Position numbers and translations under genes: made by a program. 64,000 bases of DNA. Source: Thermocatellispora tengchongensis. Its GTDB lineage: Bacteria > Actinomycetota > Actinomycetes > Streptosporangiales > Streptosporangiaceae. Of the stretch, positions 33,888-42,543 are shown piece after piece; the first letter of the stretch is position 1; each line of letters begins with the position of its first letter. The stretch lies in contig NZ_JACHGN010000033.1 in the NCBI RefSeq assembly GCF_014202315.1, forward strand, positions 1-64,000, in the 5' to 3' direction. Under the pieces are notes generated by a model. That model had not been told where the DNA came from and ran no database searches. It saw only the letters and a list, made by a program, of their open reading frames with translations.

Positions 33888-33919
33888 TGTCGTTCCGACA
33901 TTGTTTCCGGGCGACAGTA
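33888..33919. promoter_or_regulatory. 32-bp composite MarR-type operator, copy 2
   Basis: TGTCGTTCCGACA (33888-33900, perfect 5-bp arms), then TTTCCGG and CGACAGTA. It lies between divergent marR and the double CoA-transferase gene and could control both. Confidence 0.75.
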
Positions 33920-34007
33920 TAGCTGGCGCCCTGCCGCGCGCCCGGGGCGCGCATGTCCCGAGCATACTCAGCCGGCGATCAAGCCGATCGGACGCGCCGG
34001 CGTCGCC

Positions 34008-34043
34008 GTGTCCCGTACCACCGAAGTGTCCCGTACCACCGAA
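34008..34043. repeat. Perfect 18-bp tandem duplication in the CoA-transferase leader
   Basis: GTGTCCCGTACCACCGAA occurs at 34008-34025 and again at 34026-34043, ending a few bases before the AAGGAG ribosome site of the gene that starts at 34055. Confidence 0.93.
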
Positions 34044-34054
34044 AAGGAGCCGCA

Positions 34055-36343
34055 ATGGCCGATCCACCCGCCGAACCCCTGCTCGCGGATCTGCGCGTCG
34101 TGGAGGTCTCCCGCGGCATCGCGGGGGCGTACGCGGGCAGGACGCTGGCCGACTGCGGCGCCGAGGTGATCCTGGTGGAGCCCTCGGGCGGGCATCCTCT
34201 GCGCCGCGACCCGCGCACCGGTTCCGGTGACCGGCCACTGTTCGCCTTCCTGAGCGCGGGCAAGAAGACGGTCACCGGCGACGTCGGCGCACTCGCCGTG
34301 GGCGCGGACATCCTCATCCGCGAATGGGACGACGCGCCCACCCCCTCCCCCGCGCCGGACGTGCCGGTGACCGTGGACATCTCCCCCTGGGGCGGCGGCG
34401 GCCCGTGGTCGGGACAGGGCAGGCCGTGGACCGACTTCACCCTCCAGGCCGAGTGCGGCTCGCTCCGGCTGCGCGGGGTGCCCGACTCCTACCCGCTGAT
34501 GGCGGGCGGCCACCCGGCCGAGTGGGTGGCCGGGGCGCTGGCCGCCGCGGGCGCGCTGGCCGCCGTCCGCGGAGGTGCGCGCGCCCGCCTCGACATCTCC
34601 CTCCTGGAGGTGAACGCCTACGTCACGAACCTGTTCGTGGACGCCATGTCCGCGCTGAGCGGGGCGAGCCGCGAGCCGGTGGTGATGCGCCGGCGGCTGA
34701 CCCCCTCCGTGGAGCCGACCGCGGACGGCTGGGTCGGGTTCAACCTCGCCTCGGCGCAGCAGCTCCAGGACTTCCTGATCCTCATCGAGCGTCCCGACCT
34801 CCTTGAGGACGAGGAACTGCTCACGCACACCGGCCGCTACGCCCGGGAGAAGGAGTGGACCGAGGTGGTGCGCTCCTGGACCCGCCGGCACACCACGGCG
34901 GAGATCCTGGAGCGAGCGGGCCTGTTGCGCATCCCGGCCTCGCCGGTGCACAACGGCATGAGCATCCTGGACGACCCGCACACCGTCGCCCGCGGCTTCT
35001 ACGTCCCCGACGCCACCGGCGCCTTCCGGCATCCGGTGGTCCCGTTCCTGTTCGACGGACGCAGGCCCGAGGCGTCCCGCGAGCGCACGCCCGAGAACCG
35101 CCCCCGCCCGCGGACCCGGCCCGCGGCGGGCCTGCCCCTGGCCGGCCTGCGCGTCCTGGACCTGGGCACCTGGTGGGCCGGCTCGTTCACCGCCACGCTG
35201 CTCGCCTCCCTGGGCGCCGACGTCATCAAGATCGAGTCACCCCGGCGCATCGACGGCGCCCGGGTGCTGGGCGGTGACCCGTCGGCCGACCTGTGGTGGG
35301 AGCGCGGCTACTTCTTCCTCGGCATCAACCACAACAAGCGCGCGATCACCCTGGACCTGACCGATCCGGCGGGCCTGGACGTGCTGAAGAGGATGATCGC
35401 GGACGCGGACGTGCTGCTGGAGAACTTCGCCCCGCGCGTCATGGAGAACCTGGGCCTGGACTGGGACGGCGTGCGAGCGCTCAACCCGTCGATCGTCATG
35501 CTGCGCATGCCCGCGTTCGGGCTGACCGGCCCGCTGCGCGACCGGGTCGGCTACGCGCAGACCGTCGAGCAGTACTCGGGCCTGTGCTGGACGACCGGCT
35601 ACCCGGGCGGGCCCCCGGTCAACCCGAGCGGCCCCGCCGACCCGATGGGCGGCGCGAACGCCGCGGTGGCCCTGCTCGCCGCGCTGCACCGCCGGGCCGC
35701 CACCGGGCGCGGCATGCTCGTGGAGGCCCCGCTCGCCGAGGCGGCCCTGACCATGGCCGCCGAGCAGGTCATCGTGGCCACCGCGACGGGCACGGCCCCG
35801 GGCCGCGAGGGCAACCACGCGCCGGGCGTCGCGCCGCAGGGCGTCTACCGGTGCGAGGGCGCCGAGAGCTGGCTGGCCGTCTCGATCGAGACCGACGAGC
35901 AGTGGGCCGCGCTGCGCGAGGTCGTGGGCCTCCCCCGCTGGCGCGAGGACCGCGGGCTGGACGCGTACGCCGGGCGCAAGGCCCAGGAGGACCTTCTGGA
36001 CCGCGAGCTGGAGACGTGGGCGGCCACCCGCCGCGCCGAGGACGCGGCGGCGGAGCTGCTGCGCGCCGGCGTCCCGGCCGCGGTCGCGGCCGATCCCCGC
36101 TTCATCCACGACCACCCCCAGATGAGCGGCCGGGGGATGTTCGAGGAGATCGACCACCCGGTCGCCGGGAAGATCCTGTTGCCGGTGATCCCCTTCCGCT
36201 ACGACGGCGTCGAGCGCTGGTCGCGCCTGGCCCCGCCCACCCTCGGCCGGGACAACCGCGAGGTGCTGAGCGAGGTCGCCGGCCTCTCCCCCGCCGAGAT
36301 CGACGACCTGGTGGCCCGCGGCGTCTGCGCCACCCGCCCCTGA
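34055..36343 (+). CDS. Fused double CaiB-type CoA-transferase
   Basis: A 762-residue protein with two CaiB/BaiF units. The N-terminal half (about 1-345) has LADLRVVEVSRGIAGAYAGR and PWTDFTLQAECGSLRLRG, with an Asp near the family's catalytic position. The C-terminal half (about 360-762) has LAGLRVLDLGTWWAGSFTAT, LGADVIKIESP and the longer family blocks, but its matching segment reads RVGYAQTVEQYSGLCWTTG, with no Asp there. The start at ATG 34055 follows AAAAGGAG; the upstream extension covers the 18-bp repeat. It probably activates a pathway acid by CoA transfer. Confidence 0.9.
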   Translation: MADPPAEPLLADLRVVEVSRGIAGAYAGRTLADCGAEVILVEPSGGHPLRRDPRTGSGDRPLFAFLSAGKKTVTGDVGALAVGADILIREWDDAPTPSPAPDVPVTVDISPWGGGGPWSGQGRPWTDFTLQAECGSLRLRGVPDSYPLMAGGHPAEWVAGALAAAGALAAVRGGARARLDISLLEVNAYVTNLFVDAMSALSGASREPVVMRRRLTPSVEPTADGWVGFNLASAQQLQDFLILIERPDLLEDEELLTHTGRYAREKEWTEVVRSWTRRHTTAEILERAGLLRIPASPVHNGMSILDDPHTVARGFYVPDATGAFRHPVVPFLFDGRRPEASRERTPENRPRPRTRPAAGLPLAGLRVLDLGTWWAGSFTATLLASLGADVIKIESPRRIDGARVLGGDPSADLWWERGYFFLGINHNKRAITLDLTDPAGLDVLKRMIADADVLLENFAPRVMENLGLDWDGVRALNPSIVMLRMPAFGLTGPLRDRVGYAQTVEQYSGLCWTTGYPGGPPVNPSGPADPMGGANAAVALLAALHRRAATGRGMLVEAPLAEAALTMAAEQVIVATATGTAPGREGNHAPGVAPQGVYRCEGAESWLAVSIETDEQWAALREVVGLPRWREDRGLDAYAGRKAQEDLLDRELETWAATRRAEDAAAELLRAGVPAAVAADPRFIHDHPQMSGRGMFEEIDHPVAGKILLPVIPFRYDGVERWSRLAPPTLGRDNREVLSEVAGLSPAEIDDLVARGVCATRP

Positions 36344-36365
36344 CCCCCAATCCGAAGGAGATCCC

Positions 36366-37271
36366 ATGAGCACGCTGGACTTCACCGGCCGCGTCGTGAT
36401 CGTCACCGGCGCGGGCCGCGGCATCGGCCGGGCGTACGCGCGGCTGTTCGCCGAGCGCGGCGCCTCGGTCGTGGTCAACGACCTGGGCGGCGACACCGAC
36501 GGCGCCGCACCCTCCGCGGGCCCGGCCGAGGAGACCGTGACCGCCATCGAGAAGGCCGGCGGCACCGCCGTGGCCAGCACCGCCTCCGTCGCCACCGAGG
36601 AGGGCGCCGCGTCCGTCGTCGCCACGGCGCTGGACGCCTTCGGCCGGATCGACGCGGTGGTCAACAACGCCGGCAACTTCCGCATCGGCCCGTTCGACGA
36701 GCTGCCGCTCACGACGTATCAGGCGTTCCTGGACGTGCACTACCTGGGCAGCCTCATGCTGGCCCGCGCCGCCTGGCCGCACCTGGTGGCGAGCGGGCAG
36801 GGGCGGATCGTGAACACGGTCTCGGCCGCGCTGCTCGGCGTGCCGGACATGGTGCACTACGGCTCGGCCAAGGGCGCGGTGTACGGCCTGACCCGCAACC
36901 TCGCCGTGGCCGGCGCGCCGCACGGCGTCAAGGTCAACGCGGTCGCCCCCGGGGCCGCGACGCGCATGGTGGAGCTCACCGGCGACACCCTGCCGCCCGG
37001 CACGATCGAGTACATGCGCGAGCACATGCCGCCGGAGCTGGTGGCGCCGGTCGCGGCGTACCTGGCGCACGAGAGCTGCCGCGTCACCGGCGAGGTGCTG
37101 AACGCGGCCGGCGGCCTGGTCACCCGGATGGTGATGCTGAACTCGCGCGGCATCCACGACCCGGCCCTGACCCCCGAGACCGTGGCCGGCCGCCTGGACG
37201 AGATCCTCGACATGACCGACGCCCAGGTGGCCCCGCTCACCGTCCCGGACCCCGGGACCGTGATCACCTGA
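36366..37271 (+). CDS. SDR of the MFE2 / (3R)-hydroxyacyl-CoA dehydrogenase type
   Basis: A 301-residue SDR. The N-terminus TGAGRGIGRAYARLFAERGA and VVVNDLGGDTDG is the pattern of the dehydrogenase domain of peroxisomal multifunctional enzyme 2 (17-beta-HSD4). NNAG, Ser (VNTVSAALLGVPDM), Tyr (VHYGSAKGA) and the Lys four residues later are present. It would oxidise the (3R)-hydroxyacyl-CoA made by a MaoC-type hydratase. AAGGAG precedes the ATG, and the gene lies 22 bp after the CoA-transferase in one operon. Confidence 0.92.
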   Translation: MSTLDFTGRVVIVTGAGRGIGRAYARLFAERGASVVVNDLGGDTDGAAPSAGPAEETVTAIEKAGGTAVASTASVATEEGAASVVATALDAFGRIDAVVNNAGNFRIGPFDELPLTTYQAFLDVHYLGSLMLARAAWPHLVASGQGRIVNTVSAALLGVPDMVHYGSAKGAVYGLTRNLAVAGAPHGVKVNAVAPGAATRMVELTGDTLPPGTIEYMREHMPPELVAPVAAYLAHESCRVTGEVLNAAGGLVTRMVMLNSRGIHDPALTPETVAGRLDEILDMTDAQVAPLTVPDPGTVIT

Positions 37272-37320
37272 CGCCGCTCCGCGGGCCGGCAGCCGCGGAC
37301 GCCTCTCACCCGGCTCCCTT

Positions 37321-37356
37321 CGGCCCCTCCCGTTCACCGGGACACCGAAGGGGCCG
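37321..37356. terminator. Hairpin after the SDR gene
   Basis: CGGCCCCT at 37321-37328 pairs with AGGGGCCG at 37349-37356 across a 20-base loop. There is no T-run. It lies between the SDR stop and the isomerase gene and could end the CoA-transferase/SDR transcript. Confidence 0.5.
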
Positions 37357-37417
37357 GCCCGCGCGAATCCCTAGCATCGGCCCCACCGCCGCCCGTACAC
37401 GAAGGGGACGACCGGAC

Positions 37418-37807
37418 ATGCCATCTGCCGATGTCATCCGCGAAGCCGTGGCCCGTTATCTCAAGGCCGTGGCCGACGGCACGGCCGGCGACATCGCGGC
37501 CTGCTACGCCGAGGACGCGACGCTCGAAGACCCGGTGGGCAGTGAGCCGCGGCGCGGTCGCGCCGCGATCAGGGAGTTCTACGCGGCGATCGAGACGTCG
37601 AGACGGCACACCGAGCTGATCGCCCTCCGCGTCGCCGCCGGCAGCGCCGCCTTCCACTTCCTCGTCCGCACCGAGCTGCCGGATCAGACCATCGACGTGG
37701 CGCCGATCGATGTGATGACCTTCGACGAGGACGGCCGGATCACCTCCATGCGTGCGTTCTGGAACCCGGACGACATGGCTGTGCGGAGGCACGGTCAGGA
37801 CGGGTGA
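37418..37807 (+). CDS. ksi: Delta5-3-ketosteroid isomerase (KSI)
   Basis: A 129-residue NTF2-fold protein. It keeps the KSI catalytic set at near-canonical positions: Tyr14 (VARYLKAVADG), Asp38 (ATLEDPVGSEPRRGRAAIRE) and Asp98 (DVAPIDVMTFDEDGRITSMR). The DPVGSEPR-x-G-x-AAIREFY block is diagnostic of true KSI rather than general SnoaL-like proteins. It moves the C5-C6 double bond of 3-keto-delta5 steroids to C4-C5. It stands alone after a hairpin and right before a broken FGE fragment. It is the most direct evidence for steroid metabolism in the window. Confidence 0.88.
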   Translation: MPSADVIREAVARYLKAVADGTAGDIAACYAEDATLEDPVGSEPRRGRAAIREFYAAIETSRRHTELIALRVAAGSAAFHFLVRTELPDQTIDVAPIDVMTFDEDGRITSMRAFWNPDDMAVRRHGQDG

Positions 37808-37810
37808 ACG

Positions 37811-37960
37811 GCCCCCGGGCCACCAGGGAGCGCGAAGGGATCGGCTGACCACCTCCGCGCGCGGGTGGCCCAGCCCTGCGGAAGCCGCGGACATGTCCGC
37901 GGCTTCCGCTTCCGTGCGACAGCCCATGTCGGCGGCGAAGCGTTCGCGATCGTCGTGGTG
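37811..37960 (-). pseudogene. Fragment of formylglycine-generating enzyme (FGE) gene
   Basis: Minus-strand translation gives CRTEAEAADMSA followed by LGHPRAEVVSRSLRAPWW, an FGE N-terminal-region stretch. It matches HPRAEVVGRSARAPWW in the FGE copy at 59651 and is about 85 percent identical in DNA over some 47 bp by eye. No start or catalytic domain remains. The rest of 37808-38227 contains the palindrome and the LacI operator but no gene that I can support. Confidence 0.6.
37878..37909. repeat. Perfect 32-bp palindrome
   Basis: Sixteen bases (GCGGAAGCCGCGGACA) followed at once by their reverse complement, with no loop. It lies within the FGE fragment and would form a strong cruciform or hairpin, perhaps ending transcription from either side. 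Confidence 0.9.
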
Positions 37961-38155
37961 ACGTGCGGCCCGCGACTCCTCGATGCCGTCTCGCGCACGA
38001 GGCTCCCCGGCCGCCGTCCGGGCGGTCGGCGGCGCCGCGGTGCGCTGCGCTCCCGGCAGGGGCGGCGATACCGCACGCCGATGTTCTCCGCGGACGGCGC
38101 CCTCGGAGGACGGGCCACCCCCTGGGTTGCACCGGGTGTAACCCGAGCCCGCATT

Positions 38156-38171
38156 ACTTGCGCGCGTAAGT
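38156..38171. promoter_or_regulatory. LacI-type operator before the MFS/GH78 operon
   Basis: ACTTGCGCGCGTAAGT, a near-perfect palindrome. Its exact reverse complement occurs at 49374-49389. TTGCGC (38159-38164) and TTAACA 17 bp later could be -35 and -10 boxes overlapped by the operator. Confidence 0.75.
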
Positions 38172-38227
38172 AGCGTGTGGTTAACATCCGGGACACATCT
38201 CACCCCTTCGAAACCACGGGGTCCCCC

Positions 38228-39490
38228 ATGAGTGCAAGCGCACCGGCAGTCTCCCTCCCACCCAAGGTCAGCCCGACCTACATCTGGCTGATGGTCCTGG
38301 CCCAGTTCGGGGTCTTCATGGCGTTGACCACGCCGCTCGCCATCTCCCTGTCGATCCGGGTCGCCCAACTCGCTCCCGGCCAGGAGCAGTACCTCGGCTA
38401 CATCACCGGCGTCGGCGCGCTGGTCCCGATCCTGACCGGGCCGCTGATGGGCACGTTGAGCGACCGCACCCGCTCCCGCCTGGGCCGCCGCCGGCCGTTC
38501 ATCGTCGGCGGCATGATCGTGGGCGTCGTCTCCCTGATCGTGATGGCACTGGCCCCGAGCATCCTCGTCCTCGGGCTCGGCTGGGTGCTGGCCCAGTTCG
38601 GCTGGGGCAGCACGCTGGGCGGTCTGCTCAGCTCCCAGGCCGACCGGCTGCCGGAGGAGCAGCGCGGCAAGGTCGCCGGGCTGAGCGGCTTCGCCGCGCT
38701 GGTCGCGCCCGTGGTGGGCGTGATGCTGGCCGGAACCCTGTCGGGCAAGGCCCTGATGCTGTTCCTCGTCCCCGGCGCCGTCGGCGTGCTGTCGGTGGTC
38801 CTGTTCGCCTGGCTGGCCGGTGAGGCCGACAGCAGGGACCTGCCCGCCGCCGAGCCGTTGACCTTCCGGTCGCTGCTGCTGAAGTACACCTGGAGCGTGC
38901 GGCGCTTCCCCGACTTCTCCCTGAACTGGCTGGGACGCTTCGCCTTCTACTTCGGTCTGAGCCTGAACACCACCTTCACCGCCTTCTTCTTCGCCTCCCG
39001 GCTGGGGGTGGGCGTGGAGCAGGTGGCGGGCACGATCGCGGCGGTCGCCGGCCTCGGCGTACTGGCCACCGCGGGCGGGGCGCTGGGCGGCGGGTTCCTG
39101 TCGGACCGGCTGCGCCGTCGCCGGGTGTTCGTCCTGGCCGCCGGAGCGATCTACGCGCTGGGCACGGTGACGATGGCGCTGTCGTCGAGCGTGCCGCCGC
39201 TGTTCGCCGGGTCGCTCATCTGCTCGGTGGGCCTGGGCATGTTCTCGGCCGTGGACCAGGCGCTCGCGCTGGACGTGCTGCCCGAGCGGGACACCGACGC
39301 GGGCCGCTACCTGGGTGTGTTCGGCTTCGCCGCCTCGCTCCCGCAATCCGTCGCGCCGTTCGTCGCGCCCGTCTTCCTCGCCGTCGGCGCGAGCGGCGCG
39401 GAGAAGAACTACACGCTGCTCTACCTCGTCGCCGCCGCCTGCACCCTGCTCGGTGGCCTGGTCATCCTCCGTATCAAGTCCGTCCGCTGA
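38228..39490 (+). CDS. MFS sugar/glycoside transporter
   Basis: A 420-residue carrier with about twelve membrane segments. The loop SDRTRSRLGRRRPFIVGG has the D-R-T-R-S-R-x-G-R-R-R-P-F pattern seen in sucrose/SLC45-like and related sugar carriers. The closest relative in the window is the carrier at 49.7 kb. It is followed 13 bp later by the GH78 gene, so it probably imports a rhamnose-bearing glycoside that GH78 then cleaves. No secretion signal is seen on GH78, which fits cytoplasmic cleavage. Confidence 0.9.
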   Translation: MSASAPAVSLPPKVSPTYIWLMVLAQFGVFMALTTPLAISLSIRVAQLAPGQEQYLGYITGVGALVPILTGPLMGTLSDRTRSRLGRRRPFIVGGMIVGVVSLIVMALAPSILVLGLGWVLAQFGWGSTLGGLLSSQADRLPEEQRGKVAGLSGFAALVAPVVGVMLAGTLSGKALMLFLVPGAVGVLSVVLFAWLAGEADSRDLPAAEPLTFRSLLLKYTWSVRRFPDFSLNWLGRFAFYFGLSLNTTFTAFFFASRLGVGVEQVAGTIAAVAGLGVLATAGGALGGGFLSDRLRRRRVFVLAAGAIYALGTVTMALSSSVPPLFAGSLICSVGLGMFSAVDQALALDVLPERDTDAGRYLGVFGFAASLPQSVAPFVAPVFLAVGASGAEKNYTLLYLVAAACTLLGGLVILRIKSVR

Positions 39491-39503
39491 GGAGCTCGCC
39501 TTG

Positions 39504-41912
39504 ATGTCGTTCGTCACCGCGCCGTTTCCCGCCGAGGCGCCCTACTTCCGGCGCGAGTTCACCTGTGACCGGCTGCCCGACCATGCCCGCCTCCAGGTGA
39601 CCGCGCTGGGCATCGTCGAGCCCTACCTGAACGGCACCCGGGTGGGCGATGAGGTGCTGGCGCCCGGCTGGACGTCCTACCGGCACCGGCTCCAGGTCAG
39701 CACCCATGACGTCACCCACCTGATCCGCTCGGGAGCCAACGCCCTGGGCGCGATCGTCGGCGAGGGCTGGGCCGCCGGACGCCTCGGCTTCGAGGGCAGA
39801 AGACACCACTACACGAAGCGGCCGGCGCTGTACATGCGACTGGAACTCACCTACGGCGAGCAGACAGTGGTCATCGCCACCGACGAACAGTGGCGGGCGG
39901 GCACCGGCGCGGTGCTGGCCGCGAGTCTGTACGACGGCGAGACCTACGACGCCCGGCGGGAGCCGCGGGGCTGGAACCTGCCGGGGTTCACCGGCACCTG
40001 GGCACGGGTGGAGCCCTTCGAGTGGGACCTCGGCACCCTGGTGCCCACGGTCGCCACCCCGATCCGCCGGATCGAGGAGCTGACCCCGGTGGAGACCGTC
40101 ATCAAGGACGGCAAGACGATCGTCGACTTCGGGCAGAACATCTCCGGCTGGGTACGGCTCACCGTCACCGGCCAGGCCGGGCAGAGCGTGACGATCCGCC
40201 ACGCCGAACTGTTGAAGGACGGCGAACTGGACGTCGAGACCCTGCGCACGGCCAGGTCCACCGATCGCTACATCCTGCGCGGCGGCGGCCGGGAGGTCTG
40301 GGAGCCCCGCTTCACCTTCCACGGCTTCCGCTACGCCGAGATCGACGGCCCCTTCGAGGAGGTCGAAGCGGTGGTGGTGCACAGCGACATGCGCCGCACC
40401 GGCTGGCTGGAGACCTCCCACGAGCTGCTCAACCGCCTGCACGCCAACACCGTCTGGTCGATGCGCGGCAACTTCGTCGGCCTGCCGACCGACTGCCCGC
40501 AACGCGACGAGCGCCTCGGCTGGACCGGCGACCTCAACGCCTTCGCCCCCACCGCCGCCTTCCTGTACGACGTGCGCGACGTCCTCGGCTCCTGGCTGCA
40601 GGACCTGGCCGCCGAGCAGCGCGAAAAGGGCTACGTGCCCTGGGTGGTGCCCGACGTGCTGTCCACCCCGTCCTCCCCCACCGCCCTGTGGAGCGACGTG
40701 GCGGTCAGCCTGCCCTGGGTCCTGTACCAGGAGTACGGCGACACCGAGATCCTCAGACGCTGCTACGACTCCATGGCCGCCTTCATCCGCGACGTCGAGA
40801 CCCGGCTCGACGACAACGGGCTGTGGAGCAGCGGCTTCCAGTTCGGCGACTGGCTCGACCCCGACGCACCCCCGGACAACGCCGCGGGCGGCAAGACCGA
40901 CCGGCACCTGGTGGCCGCCGCCTACCTGGCCAAGACCACACGCGAGATGGCCGACACCGCCCGCATCCTCGCCACCGCCGACGCCGGACACTTCGCGTCA
41001 TTGGCCGAAAGGACACGCGACGCCTTCCGCGCCGAATACGTCACCAAGAACGGCCGGGTCGCCGGCGAGAGCACCACCGCCTACGCCCTGGCCATCTGCT
41101 TCGACCTGCTCGACCCCGGCCAGGAGGCCCATGCCGGCGCGCGCCTGGCGCAACTGGTCGCCAAGGCCGGCTTCAAGATCTCCACCGGCTTCGCGGGAAC
41201 CCCGTTGGTCCTGCCCGCCCTCACCAAGACCGGCCACCTGGAAGAGGCCTACCTGCTGCTCCTGGAGACCGGCTGCCCCTCCTTCCTCTACCCGGTCACC
41301 ATGGGCGCGACCACGATCTGGGAACGCTGGGACGCCATCCGCCCCGACGGCACCCTCAACTCCACCGGCATGACCTCGCTCAACCACTACGCCCTCGGCG
41401 CGGTCTGCGACTGGCTGCACAAGACCGTCGGCGGCCTGGCCCCGCTCGAACCCGGCTACCGGCGCATGCGGATCGCCCCCAAACCCGGCGGCGGCCTCAC
41501 CCACGCCACCCTCACCCACACCACCGTCCACGGCCAGGTACGCATCGGCTGGCGCCTGACCCGCCGGTTCACCCTCGACGTGACCATCCCCGACGGCACC
41601 CACGCCCTGGTCGAACTGCCCGACGGCACGACCGCCGAGATCACCGGCGGCAGCCACTCCTTCGGCTGCGACCTGCCCGGCAAGGACGGCCCGCCCGAGC
41701 CGTACACCATGGACACCCCGCTGAAGACGCTCGCCGGGGACCCGGCGGTGTGGCGGGCGGTTACGGAGGCGTTCGCCAAGCACTTCCCCGGCATCCCCCT
41801 CGACGGCACCGCCCCCGAGGCCGCCACCTACTCCCTCAACAACGTGCTCGGCTTCGTCCCCGGCGCGTCGGAGGAACTGGCGAACGACCTGAAGACCGCA
41901 CTGGAAGCATGA
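39504..41912 (+). CDS. GH78 alpha-L-rhamnosidase
   Basis: An 802-residue protein with an N-terminal beta-sandwich (APYFRREFTCDRLPDHARLQ; YLNGTRVGDEVLAPGWTSY), the concanavalin-like domain (TIVDFGQNISGWVRLTVTG) and the (alpha/alpha)6 catalytic barrel. GLPTDCPQRDERLGWTGDLN carries the acidic pair, FQFGDWLDPDAPPDN follows, and GATTIWERWDAIRPDGT holds the second Glu. It removes terminal alpha-L-rhamnose, common in plant flavonoid and saponin glycosides. No signal peptide. ATG 39504 follows GGAG. Confidence 0.95.
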   Translation: MSFVTAPFPAEAPYFRREFTCDRLPDHARLQVTALGIVEPYLNGTRVGDEVLAPGWTSYRHRLQVSTHDVTHLIRSGANALGAIVGEGWAAGRLGFEGRRHHYTKRPALYMRLELTYGEQTVVIATDEQWRAGTGAVLAASLYDGETYDARREPRGWNLPGFTGTWARVEPFEWDLGTLVPTVATPIRRIEELTPVETVIKDGKTIVDFGQNISGWVRLTVTGQAGQSVTIRHAELLKDGELDVETLRTARSTDRYILRGGGREVWEPRFTFHGFRYAEIDGPFEEVEAVVVHSDMRRTGWLETSHELLNRLHANTVWSMRGNFVGLPTDCPQRDERLGWTGDLNAFAPTAAFLYDVRDVLGSWLQDLAAEQREKGYVPWVVPDVLSTPSSPTALWSDVAVSLPWVLYQEYGDTEILRRCYDSMAAFIRDVETRLDDNGLWSSGFQFGDWLDPDAPPDNAAGGKTDRHLVAAAYLAKTTREMADTARILATADAGHFASLAERTRDAFRAEYVTKNGRVAGESTTAYALAICFDLLDPGQEAHAGARLAQLVAKAGFKISTGFAGTPLVLPALTKTGHLEEAYLLLLETGCPSFLYPVTMGATTIWERWDAIRPDGTLNSTGMTSLNHYALGAVCDWLHKTVGGLAPLEPGYRRMRIAPKPGGGLTHATLTHTTVHGQVRIGWRLTRRFTLDVTIPDGTHALVELPDGTTAEITGGSHSFGCDLPGKDGPPEPYTMDTPLKTLAGDPAVWRAVTEAFAKHFPGIPLDGTAPEAATYSLNNVLGFVPGASEELANDLKTALEA

Positions 41913-42494
41913 TCAGGGCAAGGCTGGAAGCCGATCAAGCGCACGGTCCAACAGGGCCAGGATCGCATCGTCGTCGGCCTGGCCGAGGAGACGCTCGGTG
42001 CGCAAGCCCTCGACAAGGCAGAGCAGTTCCCGGGCGTCGGCGTCGGCATCGGACACGCCGGCCCGCCGGAACTGATCGGCCACCAGGGTATGCAGCAGCG
42101 CGTACTGCTCGCGGAAAACGGCCGCGAGATCCGGGTCGGCCGCGGCGCGGGCCGTGAAGGCCGCGGCCAGCCTCGCCTCGACGGCACGCTCCTCGTCCAG
42201 CGGGAGCAACTCCAGCGCGATCGCGCGCAGCACCCGATGGGGTGGCGAGGGCTGCGGCGCGCCGGCCGCCCGCGCCGAGAGCCGCTCGGCCAGACGACGT
42301 CCATGATGCCGCAGCGCGAACAGCAGCATCTCGTCCTTGGTGGTGAAGTGATGCTGGATCGCCCCGGTGGTCACTCCGGCCTCTGCCGCGACCTGCCGCA
42401 GACCCAGCCCGTCCGGCCCGCCGCGGCTCAGCACACGGCCGACCGCTTCGGCGATCGCGGCCTGGCGCCGCGACGGGTCCAATCGAGTCCTCAC
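41913..42494 (-). CDS. TetR-family regulator of the adjacent hydrolase
   Basis: A 193-residue TetR protein. The HTH is LGLRQVAAEAGVTTGAIQHH with FTTKDEMLLFALRHHGRRLA after it. GTG 42492-42494 is chosen because GGGAGGGG precedes it, and the longer frame runs backwards through the divergent promoter. Its stop abuts the GH78 stop with no gap. A perfect 20-bp palindrome separates it from the divergent alpha/beta hydrolase, a classic repressor/target layout. Confidence 0.9.
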   Translation of the reverse strand: MRTRLDPSRRQAAIAEAVGRVLSRGGPDGLGLRQVAAEAGVTTGAIQHHFTTKDEMLLFALRHHGRRLAERLSARAAGAPQPSPPHRVLRAIALELLPLDEERAVEARLAAAFTARAAADPDLAAVFREQYALLHTLVADQFRRAGVSDADADARELLCLVEGLRTERLLGQADDDAILALLDRALDRLPALP

Positions 42495-42507
42495 GGTTCC
42501 CCTCCCA

Positions 42508-42527
42508 TACATTACGATCGTAATGTA
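42508..42527. promoter_or_regulatory. Perfect 20-bp palindromic TetR operator
   Basis: TACATTACGATCGTAATGTA is its own reverse complement and lies between the divergent TetR (start 42494) and hydrolase (start 42544) genes. Confidence 0.85.
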
Positions 42528-42543
42528 GCGGAGGTCCCGCGAA

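Noticed and set aside
33787-33954. N-terminal extension of MarR by 56 residues
   Set aside because: The extension is Arg-rich and crosses the operator at 33888-33919, while a strong AAGGAGGAGG precedes the internal GTG.
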